Of a stretch of DNA of 64,000 bases, positions 21,736 through 33,910 are shown piece by piece. The stretch lies in the NCBI GenBank assembly GCA_023375785.1, contig SZWC01007361.1, positions 6,730 to 70,729 of the forward strand. Direction: 5' to 3'. A model generated the notes under the pieces. It ran no database searches, had not been told where the DNA came from, and was given only the letters and a program-made list of their open reading frames with translations. Within the stretch, counting starts at the first letter, position 1. Each line of letters opens with the position of its first letter. Source of the stretch: Penium margaritaceum (lineage: Eukaryota; Streptophyta; Zygnematophyceae; Desmidiales; Peniaceae). The translations under genes and the position numbers were made by a program.

Positions 21736-22449
21736 TTGAACTTGGCGGCGATGTCCTTTACGGAGATGCTAATGCCGTAGCTGAACAGATCCTCGGCGAT
21801 AAGTCATGTGGTCTCTCCATCATGCAAAGATAGCTCCCCTTGTCATGTACGAGTTGGCTCCTAGCCTCAAAGACAAAAGTGGTGTCTCCGGCTACGACTC
21901 CTTACGCCGCTACTACATCACTTGGAGTGTACCAGTCCTCGCGTGAATGCCAAGGGTCCCAACTCACAGTCTATCCTCTCTCCGCTCTACCTCGTCGCAT
22001 CTATGTACACCGGAGGAAAGGGAATGGACGAGCAGCACGGGAGCACGGATGAAGTGGCGGAGGTGGCCTCCGAGATGAAATAGAGCACACTAGGGCACAG
22101 GGATGTACGGCTAGAAGAGGAGGGCTGGAGCAACGAACCGGTTCACCAGTCATGGACGAAGGTGACGGTGGGGCAACATAGTCGGGTAGATGAATGTCCG
22201 TGATGGCAGCAGAAGAAGGAGGAGCGATGGCAGAGTCGACAGGAACGACGATGGCAGAAACTGAAGGCACGCTCAGCTCTCCTAGGGTAGTGTCTCCATC
22301 GAATGTCATACTCAGAGCTGCTACAGGCTCCTCCCTGAGTATGGGTGTGCGAGATCATGGTAGTGGAAAGCTCGTGCTGATACTACTGGTGCTCCCCTCC
22401 TCTAAGAATCACTCACGCGCTGCCATCACCTCCCGCTGCACCATCACTA

Positions 22450-24480
22450 CACACTCTTACAGGTCAGCGTAATCTGCCTTGGACATGTGGAGGTGGTCCA
22501 TGTCTGCCTCGCGTAGGATAAACTCTGCCTCACTGGATGCTACACATGCAGACTCCAGAACTTGTGAGTACACCTCCATTTGCATCTTTGCAACTAAAGA
22601 CGATGGAGCCGTTGCTACTGCATCCACCTGGGGATCAACCAAACTCGTAATGTGCTGAGACGCTGGAACATCGGATGCAGCTGCAGGTGTCACATCCACA
22701 CCATAGCTCGTGTTTGTCATACAAGGAGGAATGAGTGGTCGCATGCCGAGAGAGAAGGAGAAGGAGGAGTCGTCAGAGTACGTGGAGCATGTGGAAATGT
22801 CCTCCGTGTAGGTACTGTCATTCTCAGCATCGATGTCATCAACACGGTCACCAAGAGGTGAACACAAGATGGAAGAATTAAGCTCCTACTGACGAGGTGA
22901 CTCCATCTGTGTGTGCGGATCTGCTCCACTGTCCTCGACTGCCGCCGTAGCGAATACAGGTGTGCAGGACTCCAGCTTGAAAGTGCCCGTCAAGGCGACC
23001 ATCAAGCGCAGCTGCGGCTCACGTACCGTCTCGCTGGGAAGGCTGGTCACTGCCACTTGCTTGATAATGGAGTGAGGACCACCATCTGACTCTGTATACG
23101 GGAATCCATAGGTTCTTAGAATATGGACGAATCCTCACGCTGAAGTTGGTCCTCAGGTAGCGCAGATGACACAATGGAGCCTGCTTTATCTATTGCATCA
23201 CATGTCCCAGTGACATCTCTCAGAACTGCTGATCTCAAGAATGCCTCAACCTCTAAAAGAGCAGTCGGCCGACTCTGCTCATGCACTGCGACCGCTGTCG
23301 GGCTGGTGTGAGTCTTGTGCGCCAACTCCCCCAAAAATCCGTATGGGGCATCTCAATCCGCACGATACTCCTGTGCCACCGCCAGGCCGCTACCGGTTGG
23401 AGTCGCAAGTGGCACCGCCCAGGCACGTGGGACGTGCACCCCTCCTGATGCAACCTACTGCTGCAAAATGCATGGCTCCTGCCCCAACCTAGATGTTGAC
23501 CTCGATGACATGCACGTCCCAAGCACTCCAACCTCCGCCTCACGGGTGTGAGTCTATTACACACTCTCCCCCAACAGTCCGGTAGACGCATCCCGGTCTG
23601 TACGGGACTCCTGTCCCACCGCCAGGCTGCCACCGGTCGGAGCCGCGAATGACACCGCCCAAGGACACCGTGCCTGCGCTCCTCTTGATGTAACGTGCTG
23701 CTGCGGAAGATCTGGATCCAGCCGGGACGTGGAAGTCGAGCTCAATGACACGCAAGTCTCCACCATGAACGCCATGTCGGGATCAGACTCCACGTCATGT
23801 GTTGTCACCATGTCGTCTGAATCTGCCTGAGCTGACGCTCGGGTACCACGGCATGGCTCGAGTGTGGATCCTGTCGCTACGGTCACAACAGGTAATGTGC
23901 GGTGACCACACTCCCCCTCGATAGGTACAACAACAGATGCCGAGGAGGTGAAGGATGTATCAAAACCGGCGCAAGCACGGCATATAGGACGCTGACGCTG
24001 ACGCCACGGTGACACACAACTGGAACAACTACATGAAGGCATGTCATCACGCGGTGGCGTCATGGGCGCAGGAGAGTGGAGGATCGAAAGAATGGTGGCA
24101 GCCTAGGACAGGTTGGCAGGTGGAGCTGAAGGGACACCATCAAATGAGGAAAGAGGAGAGGATGAAGGAGATGTGATCAAAGAGGCCATCGACGTTCTAG
24201 TAGCACAAGCATGCTCGGTGACGACGAGGTCACAAAGCCGCTGCACCATCTGCCTCAGGCCGTGGATCTTGGTGAATATGGTTGCCAGAGGTCCAGCTAG
24301 GGGATCTACTAACACCGGCAGATTCGTATGCTGTGGAGGACGCAGGCTCGGATGAGGCTGAAGCCAAGGTGGATGCCAGTCGCGAGGGCGCGTCCAGCAA
24401 TGACGCCAACCATGACGCCCATCACCACAATAATAGCCCGCAAATGCGTAGGGAACCTGCTCAAATGTATACGCACTCAT
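22450..24480 (-). pseudogene. F1 conserved unknown reading frame, fossil
   Basis: Minus-strand coding-like region whose translation matches F2 57900-59480 block by block. Shared blocks are 'LLEVEAFLR(A/S)AVLRD', 'HEDQLQRE'-like, 'DDSSFSFSLGMRPL', 'ASDVPASQHI(A/T)SLVDP' and the helical 'SSEAEFIL...DM.HL.MS.ADYADL'. Between blocks it is Ser/Thr/Pro-rich. No gag, pol, envelope or other family is recognised. Conservation of protein blocks while spacers drift suggests that it was once translated. It is broken in F1 (a few breaks). Confidence 0.55.
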
Positions 24481-25069
24481 CTTGTGCGCTGGACGATGGA
24501 TAGTGCTAAGGGCACTTACTTCCGGTGGTAAACACCAAGCCGCGGGAGAGGATGAGACCAGTAGGTAGTGTCACTCCCTAAGGTCACGGTGTCGGGGTTA
24601 ACAAACGTAACCAGACGTGACGAGCTACACCACCACAGTATGCCCAGAGAACAGAGTTTGACTAGTTGTGGCTACTAATGCTGCTGCCACTAATGGAGCG
24701 AAAACTGCACCAAGAATAGAAGGGGTGGCGGCAACAATTGTGGCTACTACTACAAGTGGTAGACAACTCAGCCCTCGGAGATGATAGACTCAAATCCACC
24801 GTCGATCCTACAGAGTGAACGGCGTGCACCAATCCACGGTTCCCAGGGAGACACCGGTCCACGACGCGTCTCGAAATGGAGATCGCCGTTGACACACAAT
24901 CCGCTGTCGGCTGGGTAGGTGAAACTGCAAGCGCTGTTGTAGCCGCCTCATTATGTAGTTGTTGCAACTCCGTCCACCACTATATTTCTCTTACAAAAGT
25001 TGCTACTGTTGTAGTGGTAGTAGTACGATTTTGTTTTCTTCTGTGTTCCTTTTTTTTCTCATGCCTTCA
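24481..25069 (-). other. F1 internal stretch left of G2
   Basis: No gene recognised. The plus strand has GTTG/GTAGTGG-like triplet runs near 25000-25030 and a polypyrimidine run next to the G2 insertion site. TTCA at 25066-25069 is the left TSD copy of G2. Confidence 0.5.
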
Positions 25070-25627
25070 GTGTAGAAATCGGTGGAGTACGTCGCGTCGA
25101 AAGGGAGGAGCTCTCCGTGTTTCAGTCACGAATGGTCACAAATGAGGTCGGCTCTGCCGACGATGCCTGTTTGTCACACGGGTCTCACCGCGTCGCGTCG
25201 TCATAGAGCGCAACTACCCCTTTCGAAGCTACGACATATATTTTTGCACAAAGTTATGATTATGTCACAATCGTACCCGTTGTGACACCCACTTCAGTTT
25301 GTGCTCACTTCCTTTTAGTCAAGAGTCTGTTTTGTACAACTTTCTTCCCATCGGTGGAATAATCTATAGGTTTTGTAAAAATCTATCACATGCTTCTAAA
25401 TATCGGTGTCTGTGATGCATCTCTTTACAAAAAGATGCATCGAGACATCTCATTCGCGATTTTGGGTCTTTCTCCTCGCGGAAGTCGGAATGCGACCTCA
25501 GGACCCCTTTTTTCTTTTGTAACTGCCACATGGATCCCAAACTTGACCGTGCCAGCTGGCATGGTCAGAGTTTGGCTAGCATTTTTTACTTAAATTTACG
25601 AAAACGTCAAAGCATTTTCGATCTACA
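25070..25627 (-). repeat. G2 3' LTR
   Basis: 558 bp, pairing with 33348-33906; ends TGTAGA and TCTACA are mutual inverses. A purine/pyrimidine tract (TTCCTCCCCCTTT) follows on the inner side. Confidence 0.88.
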
Positions 25628-26059
25628 TTCCTCCCCCTTTAGGACCAAATCGTCCCAATTTGTGATCTTTCTTGGAGAAAAAGACCTGTACATCACAGAA
25701 AAAAACAAAAAGACAACTGTGAGGAGGAACAGTCGCGCTTTTGTGACCGTCACATTTGTCAAACAATGATTTTTATTACTTGAGGTCTTATGGCAGTTTG
25801 AAGTACTATACCAAATCTCAACCTTTGACAAGGGATGGCGGTGCATCCTCCCCCTTTTTGTAAGGAGCACCCTCGCGACGTGTGTCCAGGCGTCCCCGTT
25901 ACACACTACGCGGTGGCCAAGGTATTGTGCCAGAACCTCATGAAGGGGTTTGTGCCAGGGTAGTACCCCGGAGGGTACGTCGTCGTGAACGGGCAGCCGG
26001 TTTCTCCCAGTACTCGGTTACAGCTGCTTTTGGCATCCAAGACTCTGGCTCCCATTAGT

Positions 26060-26400
26060 TGCGTTCAGGTCCACAACCGGCCCAATGCACAAGGTACTCC
26101 TTGACCACTCGTCCGTGGAGTGCACGCTCTCGGTGCTGGAGGATACGGTGTACCTCGCATTGGCCTTCAACGGCAATAACTGTTGGCGAGGGTGATTGAA
26201 CAGACCCATTTTCCGTGTATGGTGCAAGAAGGCTTACGTGGAAGACGTTGTGGATACACATTGTGGAGGGGAGCGCGAGACGGTAGGCCACTGGTCCCAC
26301 CTCATGCGTGATCACAAAGGGTCCTAACCACTTTGGCAACATCTTACGTGCACCAGGCGTCTTCAGCTGTAAATGCTTTGTGCTGAGAAGCACTCGCTCG
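26060..26400 (-). pseudogene. G2 integrase C-terminal module and chromodomain, fossil
   Basis: Minus strand. 'KMLPKWLGPFVI...VGPVAYRLALP' is the GPF/Y-type module of Gypsy integrases. The chromodomain follows ('EVHRILQHR...VVKEYLVHWAGCGPE'), the conserved core of a chromo fold. In chromoviruses this targets integration to marked chromatin. Confidence 0.82.
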
Positions 26401-26456
26401 CCAACAGAGAATTTGACCTCACGTCTAGACTTTTCAGCATAGACCTTTTGACGTTG

Positions 26457-27420
26457 TCAAGCTACATACAGGTGTGCTTTTGCATCACGCCATAACGCAT
26501 CTATTTTCTCGACAAAAGCCTGGACGGGGGGAACTTGATCACCGCCACCCTCGCGCTTCACCAGTGAGGCGGGTGCCACCGGATGCCAACCATGATTGAG
26601 ATGGAGCGGGGTATAGCCAGTCAATTCGCTCACGACGTTGTTGACAGCAAATTCTGCCAGCGCGAGAAAATCATCCCAATCCTCCATCAAAGGGTTGATA
26701 TACATCCGCAACATTTGTTCCAATGTGTGGTTCATGCGTTCAGTCTGCCCATCTTTCTGTGGATGGAATGCTGTTGACATCTTTACTCGTGTTCCGTATC
26801 GCTCATTGAGTGCCTGCCAGAAGCGACTTGCAAACCGAGGATCACGATCGGAGATGATCTCAAGGGGGATGCGGTGGTACTTCACAACGCCATCATAGAA
26901 AAGGCGTGTTGTTTCCTCAGTGGTCACCCGTGATGTTGTGGGCATGAAATGTGCCATGCAGGTTGCACGATCGATCACCACAAATATTGCATCATGGTCC
27001 CTCCTTGTTTGTGGGAGGCTGGTGATGAAATCCATGGCCACACATTCCCACGGAGCGTTGGGAAGCTCCAAGGGTTGGAGAAGCCCTGCTAGAGCTTTGA
27101 TGCTTGCTTTGTTCTGGAGGCACAGGTCACAAACCGCACAATATTTTTGTACCGCATTGCTCCAACCCAGCCACCAGTAATGCTCTGACAATGAATATCC
27201 TGTTTTCTTTGGGCCCACATGTCCGGCTATTGAGGGGTTATGAAACTTGAACAGTATCTGCTCCCAAAGCTTGTTGGCATCTGGGACCACCACCTGTTCA
27301 CCATGCCCATAAATTCCTTCAGCCTCAACCAAATTATGTCGCTCAACGTTCCGAGGGTCTTGGAACCATGGGTCGATCGTGTAACCCATGCGGATTCGAT
27401 TCTTGAAGGGGTTCACCTGA
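26457..27420 (-). pseudogene. G2 integrase core, fossil
   Basis: The HHCC zinc segment ('HNPSIAGHVGPKKT...WW', 'CAVCDLCLQNK') is followed by the catalytic core with 'VAMDFITSLPQT', 'FVVIDRATCMAHF', 'IISDRDPRFASRFW' and 'FHPQKDGQTERMN', the D-D-E layout of retroviral-type integrases. Confidence 0.9.
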
Positions 27421-27479
27421 ATGAGTGGTCTGGGCGTTGGGCGGAGTGGGTTCGTGTTTTGAGTCACTGCGGTTGCTAT

Positions 27480-27940
27480 CGTGGCAAAGGTACGTTCTGA
27501 GGTTTTCTGGCAACCCACCATGATCGCCACACTCACGGGATTACGACTCAATGGATCTGCCACATTGATGCGGCCGGGTCGGTACTGCCATGTGAAAGTG
27601 AACCTGCTCAAGTATTCACTCCTGCGTGCTTGACGTCTCGACAAGTTGGGTTGTGCTTGAAAATATATAAGGGGGTTATGGTCAGTGACCACCGTGATCT
27701 CCCCTTGTGCTCCCTCTAGGTAACATCGCCACACCTTGAAGGCGTGCAAAATTGCAAAGAGTTCGTGGTCTCCTGTCATGTAGTGAGTTTCTACATCAGA
27801 AAGCTTTCGGCTCTTAAATGCTACTAGATGACCATCTTGCATGAGGAAAGCTCCGACACCGACAAGTGATGCGTCACAGCTGAGTTCCCATGGCTTCTTG
27901 GGGTCAGGAAGGACAAGCATGGGTGCTGAGGCTAGCATCT
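27480..27940 (-). pseudogene. G2 RNase H, fossil
   Basis: 'WELSCDASLVGVGAFLMQDGHLVAFKSRKL', 'HYMTGDHELFAILHAFKVWRCYL' and 'TVVTDHNPLIYF' are Gypsy RNase H landmarks. The segment ends 'YRPGRINVADPLSR'. Confidence 0.9.
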
Positions 27941-28019
27941 CCTTGACTTTGTTGAAGGCTGCCTTGCATCATTCTATCCAACGCCAAGCGACTGTCTTTC
28001 GTGTGAGACTTGTGAGTGG

Positions 28020-28880
28020 GATGACCAAGGTCGAGTAGCCCCTCATGAAGCGTCTGAAATAGTTTAAGAGGCCAAGAAAAGATCGGATCTGGCCCAAGTT
28101 CAAAGGGCGGGCCACTATTTCACCGCTTGCACCTTTCAGGGGTCCACACGGATGCCTTCACCACTCACAATATGTCCAAGGTACTCAAGCTCTCTTTGCG
28201 TGAATTTGTACTTGCTCATTTTTGCAAAAAACTTGCTCTCACGTAGAATATCCAACACCTCTTGCAGATGCTTCTCGTGCTCCTCTTCTGTCTTGGAGAA
28301 GATGAGAATGTCGTCCAAGTACACCAAGACGGACTTCCTGAGCTGATTATAAAACACGTTGTTCATTACGGCTTGGAGCGTTGCTGGTGCATTTGTTAAC
28401 CCAAAGGATAGCACATGAAACTGATCCCAAGTGTTTCCCAAGTGTGCACGAAAGGCAGACTTTGGTACATCTTCATCTGTGATTCGGATCAGGTGATACC
28501 CTTGTGAGAAGTCAAGTGATGAGAAGATTTGTACTCCTTGTAGTTGATCAAAGAGGTCCTTGATTCGTGGCAATGGATAACGATTTTTTATTGTAAGCTT
28601 ATTTAGCGCGTGATAGTCTACGCACATTCCCAAGCCTCCATCCTTCTTGCTCACAAAAAGGATTGGTGCACCAAAGGGAGATGAGCTTGGCTCAATCCAT
28701 CCCTTACGCAGGTACTCTTTGATTTGTGTTTCGGCCTCTTTTCTCTCGGTGGGACTGAGCCGATACATGCCCCGGAAAGGTGGTGTTGTATTGGACTCTA
28801 GTGGGATTGTGTGACCCACTTCTCTCACCGGCGGCAGTCCATCTAGGGGTTCTTGAAACACATCTTGAAAATCTGAGATG
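28020..28880 (-). pseudogene. G2 reverse transcriptase, fossil
   Basis: 'REVGHTIPLE', 'PFGAPILFVSKKDGGLGMCVDYHALNKLTIKNRYPLPRI', 'FSSLDFSQGYH', 'FGLTNAPATLQAVMN' and the catalytic 'LVYLDDILIFSKT' (near 28290-28330), then 'YLGHIVSGEGI'. This is a typical Gypsy RVT_1 domain. Confidence 0.92.
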
Positions 28881-28949
28881 ATGGTCTTCATGTTGTCTGG
28901 GATGTCACGTACAGGCTCTTCTTCTATTCTTTGTAGTGTGGCTAAGAAG

Positions 28950-29500
28950 ATACGGCATCCTTGTCGCAATCTTGTATCGCTCTCAACACAGCCGGTGTGT
29001 AATTTTCATGTTTCTGAAGTTGAGGTATTGGTGAGATGGTGATCTTCCGTCGTCCTTTCATCACTTGCAATTGTTTTGACTCGAAGTCCATTTTTGCCTT
29101 GTGGCTCATCAACCAAGGGTCTCCCAGCACGACGTCAAATGGGTCCATCAGGTCAAGAGCCGTGAGTCGAGTCTTTGTGCTCAATCCTCCAAGGGAGAGC
29201 CGTACCATACAATCACCGATGATTGGTACTTCTCGGTTATCGCCCACCAACACCTTTCCTTGTCGAGGGGTGTGTTTTAGACCAATGGAATTCAAGAATG
29301 TAGCTTTCACAAATGAATCATCAGCCCCCGTATCACCAAGGATTCGAGCTCGTGCTCCATTGACACTTCCTCGAAACTGTATGGTCATATGTGCACTAGC
29401 CTTCCGTACAAACAAGCTCACTGGCGGCTTTGCCTGCAAGTGGTAAATCCGGTAGGCATAGGAGCTTTGACGTAGCTCCACATTATCGCCCACCTTTTCC
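28950..29500 (-). pseudogene. G2 aspartic protease, fossil
   Basis: Contains the active-site motif 'ILGDTGADDSFV' and the flap and C-terminal motif 'FDVVLGDPWL'. It processes the polyprotein in this family. It sits between gag and RT as expected. Confidence 0.88.
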
Positions 29501-29885
29501 CACATGTGATGACCATGTGCAAAGGTTGCAAGCTACCTCCAGTCTTTCAGTTGTGACATGTCATTTCCTTCATGTACAGGCACAGCAATCGTGACTGCGG
29601 TCAGTGACTGTGTCTCATGAGCTTGTTGTGCCTCTTTGATGATGTCAGCCATTTTTTCCCTTGTAACTATGACAAGGCATGAACGGTTGTCAAGATTCTC
29701 CTTTGTGGCGCACATTAGTGGACGAAAACGACCGGAGTAAAGAGAGACCGATTGGATGAACGATGAAAGTATTGTTGAAAAACATTGCTATGACAATAAC
29801 TCAAATCTCTTTACATCGTCATCCACAAACATTTATATCCTCTCATTGTCCATGCCGTCAAGTCCCCCGGGCAGTCGTCCACTCT

Positions 29886-30900
29886 CTACTCCTGGGGGTG
29901 GCGAAAAACATGTTGGAGTCCACGTGGCTCCATGCCATGAGGCTTGTACCCCTCAAACTCATCTAGCACACGAGGGCGTCCATGACCCCGCTGTCGCCCA
30001 CACACTCGGATCCTTTGAACAGCTCCAAAGGCTGGCTGTTTCTGCCCTCCAGGTGCACGACCAAAAGCACCGTTGCCTCCTCGGGGTCCAGCGAGTTGCC
30101 CGCCTGGAGCACCCGCTGGCGCTCTACCACCGCCGTCCTGAACAGGACGTACACCGCCCTGCTGGTGTCCCAGCATCCCTTGTCGGTTCAGGCCCCCATG
30201 AGGCCTGTTGCCTTGTCCTTGACGGACAGCTGGACCTTGTGGAGGACCATGTTGCTGACAATGCGGGCAATTCCGTGCAATGTGCCCTGGTTCATTGCAC
30301 TCCCTACAAGTGAAAGTGCCACTTTGCTGAGCCTTCTGATCCTGTAAGAGAGCTTTCTTGGGTTGTCCAATGTGTCCATTGAAAGGACGTTTTCTTCCGC
30401 CATTCCCAAGGAGGCTCGGTGCCTCATTCCTTGTTGTATGCACTGGAGTCGACGTATCCCAAAAGGCTGAGTTCTCATTGTACGTCTCAAGGACGTACTT
30501 TGTCATTGCTCGCAAGCTTGTCCATCGCTTGTGGTCCTTATCAGTAATGTAGTGGAACTTCAGCTTTTGGCTGGCCAACCCATTCAAGAACAATGTAATC
30601 TTTGCCTCCTCTGTCATGTGTCACGGCTGGACACGCTGGTCCGTGTCATAAAAGTGATCCACATACCGGCTTAGGGTCGTGATTCCCTGCCTGAACCTCT
30701 CCAACTCGACCTTTGCTGCTTGCGAGTTGATAGGGTGAGAGAACAACTCTCCCATGAGTTCCTCGAACTCCTCCCATGTGGGGTTTCCCTCCTCGTTCTT
30801 TGCAAACCATATCTCTACAAGCTGCTCAAACTGCTCACGGTTCATCGCCAGCATCCCTTGTGCCCCCCAGTCGTCCAAGGGGATCTTTCTCAGCTGCATC
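29886..30900 (-). pseudogene. gag: G2 gag, fossil
   Basis: The capsid-like part includes 'WEEFEELMGELFSHP', 'AKVELERFRQG...SRYVDHF' and 'KITLFLNGLASQ', the retrotransposon-gag fold signature. A CCHC zinc knuckle ('CRECNEPGHIARNC') is the complement of 30267-30308. The tail is rich in Gly/Arg/Gln. Confidence 0.88.
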
Positions 30901-31082
30901 TGGAGTTTAAATCCCTTCAGTCACTTGTGCACATTTGACTTGCCATCGTATCTATCAGCCGAGCCAAATATAGGCCGGCTTGTCAAGCTTGTTGCCAGTG
31001 GCCCAAAGCTGGTGGTAGGCTGCATTGTGTCGCGTTGGTTGGCGGCTGAGCTTACTTGGCGACTTGTAGCCTTAATCTGTTT

Positions 31083-31895
31083 CTAGCGCTCAAAAGTGCG
31101 TTTTGCCGCCTCTCCTACCGCATGAACCGCTACTGCCTCATAAGTATGTGCCACTCCGTGTTGCTTTGCCTTGAGCATCTCTCGAGCGATAACTTCTTCT
31201 TCAGCGTGATGTAAGGTGACAGCAAGCTCTCTGTGGAGTTTGATGTTCTCATCTGAGAGTTTGCGGTTCACCGTGCGAGCGTGGCTGACATTTATTCTAA
31301 GAGAGATAACCATCTTCTCGTGGTTGTGTGCCATTTCACCAATGATGCCTACGATGATGTTGTAGTCCTCACTGCTTAGGTTGTCTTTCAGCCTCGTTAC
31401 ATCTTCCTCGGCCTCGTGAAGGCGGATCGCTTTGAGGAAGGCGCGATGGATGCTTGGAGAGCCGGCAAGACCCATCCGGTAGAGGTTGTTCCTTTCGATG
31501 GCATGTAGGTTAGAAGCATCCTGTCGCTTTTCAATAGCTCCTCGCATGGGGTCGGTTGTCTCGAGCTCTTGCCTTGCAGCTTCAACACGGATACCACGAG
31601 TTGGAGATGACTCTCTTCCCCACTTGTCCGAGTCATCTTCAAAATGAACACGACGCCTTCCAACCAGTCCGAGGATGGTAGTGTGTTCCTCTTCTTTCGT
31701 CTCGTGTATGTCATCCTCAGGTTGTTGCTTGTCGCTCCCGTCATCGGCGACGTCATTTGCTTCAAGCTCGATGGAATTAGCTTCCTCTTCTTCGACTATA
31801 CCATCGTCACGTTCTTCGTCAGTTGTCACCTCATCCTCAGCTACTGCTTCGTCTGGCTTTGTAGGATTCGCGATGTCGGCATCACCATCCACCAT
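31083..31895 (-). CDS. Acidic, coiled-coil-like open frame upstream of G2 gag
   Basis: A 270-codon open frame. The first third is strongly acidic (Asp/Glu-rich, starting MVDGDADIANPTKPDEAVAE). The last half is a heptad-like helical region ('LHEAEEDVTRLKDNLSSEDYN', then 'NRKLSDENIKLHRELAVTLHHAEEEV'). It lies between the G2 leader and gag. The family is not recognised. It may be an N-terminal gag extension or an accessory frame; G1 gag also starts with a short coiled-coil-like stretch. Confidence 0.5.
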   Translation of the reverse strand: MVDGDADIANPTKPDEAVAEDEVTTDEERDDGIVEEEEANSIELEANDVADDGSDKQQPEDDIHETKEEEHTTILGLVGRRRVHFEDDSDKWGRESSPTRGIRVEAARQELETTDPMRGAIEKRQDASNLHAIERNNLYRMGLAGSPSIHRAFLKAIRLHEAEEDVTRLKDNLSSEDYNIIVGIIGEMAHNHEKMVISLRINVSHARTVNRKLSDENIKLHRELAVTLHHAEEEVIAREMLKAKQHGVAHTYEAVAVHAVGEAAKRTFER

Positions 31896-31919
31896 GTTGG
31901 AAGGGTGTTCATCTTCCGC

Positions 31920-33334
31920 TGTTGGCTTTGAAGTAGGCTTGGGAGTTTCTTCTAGAGCTCTTTCTCAAGATCCTCATGGGCCTCTTCATGTCCCTCGGTT
32001 GTCTAAAAAATCAAGTGCTCATGGCTATCTTCCACCTCGAGCTTATACGGTGGCAAGCCATAGGGGCGGTCAAGAGCTTGCCCCCAACGAGTCACATGGT
32101 CCTCGCCTCGACGCCCGCCCTTTTTCCCATCCCGATGATGTGACGGAATCTGGACGGGATCGTCCGTTCCCCTTTGTAGCGTGTGGCGGATCAGAGAGCA
32201 ACCCTTGCACTTCCCTTTAGGAGTCACTTTTGGAGGCAGCCCTCCAAAGAGCGTGGATGAGCCGATAGCCCGAGCGGCCATGACTTTGGTGACCCAAGAA
32301 TCTCACGACCCCTTTTCAATGTTGTAGCTAGAGTACACACTTGCCTTTCGACAATGCCACGCACTTTAAGCCCGCTCTACCCCTCCCCTTTTTTGTTTTG
32401 TTTTGTTTTTTTGGGGGGGTGAAGCACACAATCACGACTACGCGATGGTACTTGCATCAAACCCTCTTTTCTCGACAAGATCCGGTCTCTAACCCTCTTG
32501 TAGGTGGAGCTAAGTGCAAAATCCAAGGAGGAGGTTCCTCCACTCCTTTAGAGATTGACTCCCTTAGATTAATGTGCAGTTCGCAAGGAGGAGCTCCACT
32601 CACTTTGAAACTCACACATGTAGTCTTCAAGTGTGCCTTTTCACAAGGAGTTTAACTCACTCACTTTGAAGACAATACACTCTTAGAACTACCACACCAC
32701 TCTCCTAATCAAAGAGGACATTTACTCACTCAATCTGAAAGGAGGCTCAAGAGGTAAGGAGCACAAAGGAAACCACAACATGCAAAGATATTGATATGAC
32801 CTAAACTAACCACAACCAAATGGCACAATCAGGTCTCTAATATCCTAGAAAGAGATAGAGCTTTCTAATACGAATCAAACAAAATAAAGGCATGTCAATT
32901 GGAGCTTTCTTGTGGAAGTGATGAATTTTTTTGAGTTCTTGGGCCCGGGTCCACCTCTCGTCCCGTTTTTGGCTCCTCTTCGACGACGACGACGACCTCC
33001 ACGAAGCAGAAAAACGTGGGCGACGGCTCAGCTCGCCTTTCCCACGGCCTATAAGTTGCCATCGCAGCAGGGGCCCTTGCTGTCACGGCGGAGGTGGCTG
33101 CTGTCGAAGCTAGCTGTCTTACCTCTCCGCCGGGGCCCGTTTTGCACGTCAGGATGCTTCTGTGACCGTGTTTGTAGTTATATGCCAAGAGAGGGTGTAG
33201 AAGCAAAATCTGTGGAGTTTGGAACCCTCATTCGGGTCTCCTAGCGTGTCTCATGTGGTAGAATTGTCACAGTCGGCTCGACCGGGTCACGCCATGAGAC
33301 AAGTGTGTGCTAGGGCTGCGGCCGAAAGACGAAT
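31920..33334 (-). other. G2 leader
   Basis: About 1.4 kb between the acidic frame and the PBS, with no gene recognised. The plus strand has a T/G-rich run (about 32388-32420) and, from 32510 to 32750, about four imperfect repeats combining AAGGAG with CTCACTCACTTTGAA-like blocks some 60-70 bp apart. Confidence 0.6.
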
Positions 33335-33347
33335 GGCTTTGATACCA
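33335..33347 (-). other. G2 primer-binding site
   Basis: TGGTATCAAAGCC on the minus strand, an initiator-Met-type site with one difference, next to the 5' LTR. Confidence 0.8.
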
Positions 33348-33906
33348 GTGTAGAAATCAGTGGAGTACGTCGCGTCAAAAGGGAGCAGCTCTCCGTGTTT
33401 CAGTCGCAAATGGTCACGAATGAGGTCGGCTCTGCTGACGATGCCTGTTTGTCACACGGGTCTCACCGCGTCGTGTCGTCATAGAGCGCAACTACCCCTT
33501 TCGAAGCTACGACGTATATTCATGCACAAAGTTATGATTATGTAACAATCGTATCTGTTGTGACACCCACACCATTTCATGCTCTCTTTCCTTTCAGTCG
33601 AGAGCCTGTTTTGTACAACTTTCTTCCCGTCGGTGGAATAATGTATAGGTTTTATACAAATCTCTCACGTGCTTCTAAACATCGGTGCCTATGATGAATC
33701 TCTTTATAAAAAGATGCATCGCTACATCTCATACGTGATTTTGGGTCTTTCTCCTCATGGAAGTCGGAATGCGACCTCAGGACCCCTTTTGTCTCTTGTA
33801 ACTGCCACATGGACACCAAACTTGACCTTGCCAGCTGGCATGGTCAAAGTTCGGCTAGACGTTTTGACTTAAATTTGCAAAAATATCAAAACGGTTTCAC
33901 TCTACA
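33348..33906 (-). repeat. G2 5' LTR
   Basis: 559 bp, pairing with 25070-25627. The right TSD copy TTCA is at 33907-33910. Confidence 0.88.
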
Positions 33907-33910
33907 TTCA

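Larger units (their letters stand above)
25070..33906 (-). mobile_element. Gypsy G2: full-length chromodomain (chromovirus) LTR retrotransposon fossil
   Basis: Ty3/Gypsy on the minus strand, inside F1. 3' LTR 25070-25627, PPT 25628-25640, chromodomain, integrase, RNase H, RT, protease, gag, an extra acidic frame, long leader, PBS 33335-33347, 5' LTR 33348-33906. TSD is TTCA (25066-25069 and 33907-33910). RNase H followed by integrase is the Gypsy order and the terminal chromodomain marks a chromovirus. By eye the LTRs differ at about 6-8%. Broken, with about five breaks; it is the best-preserved coding element of the window. Confidence 0.9.
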
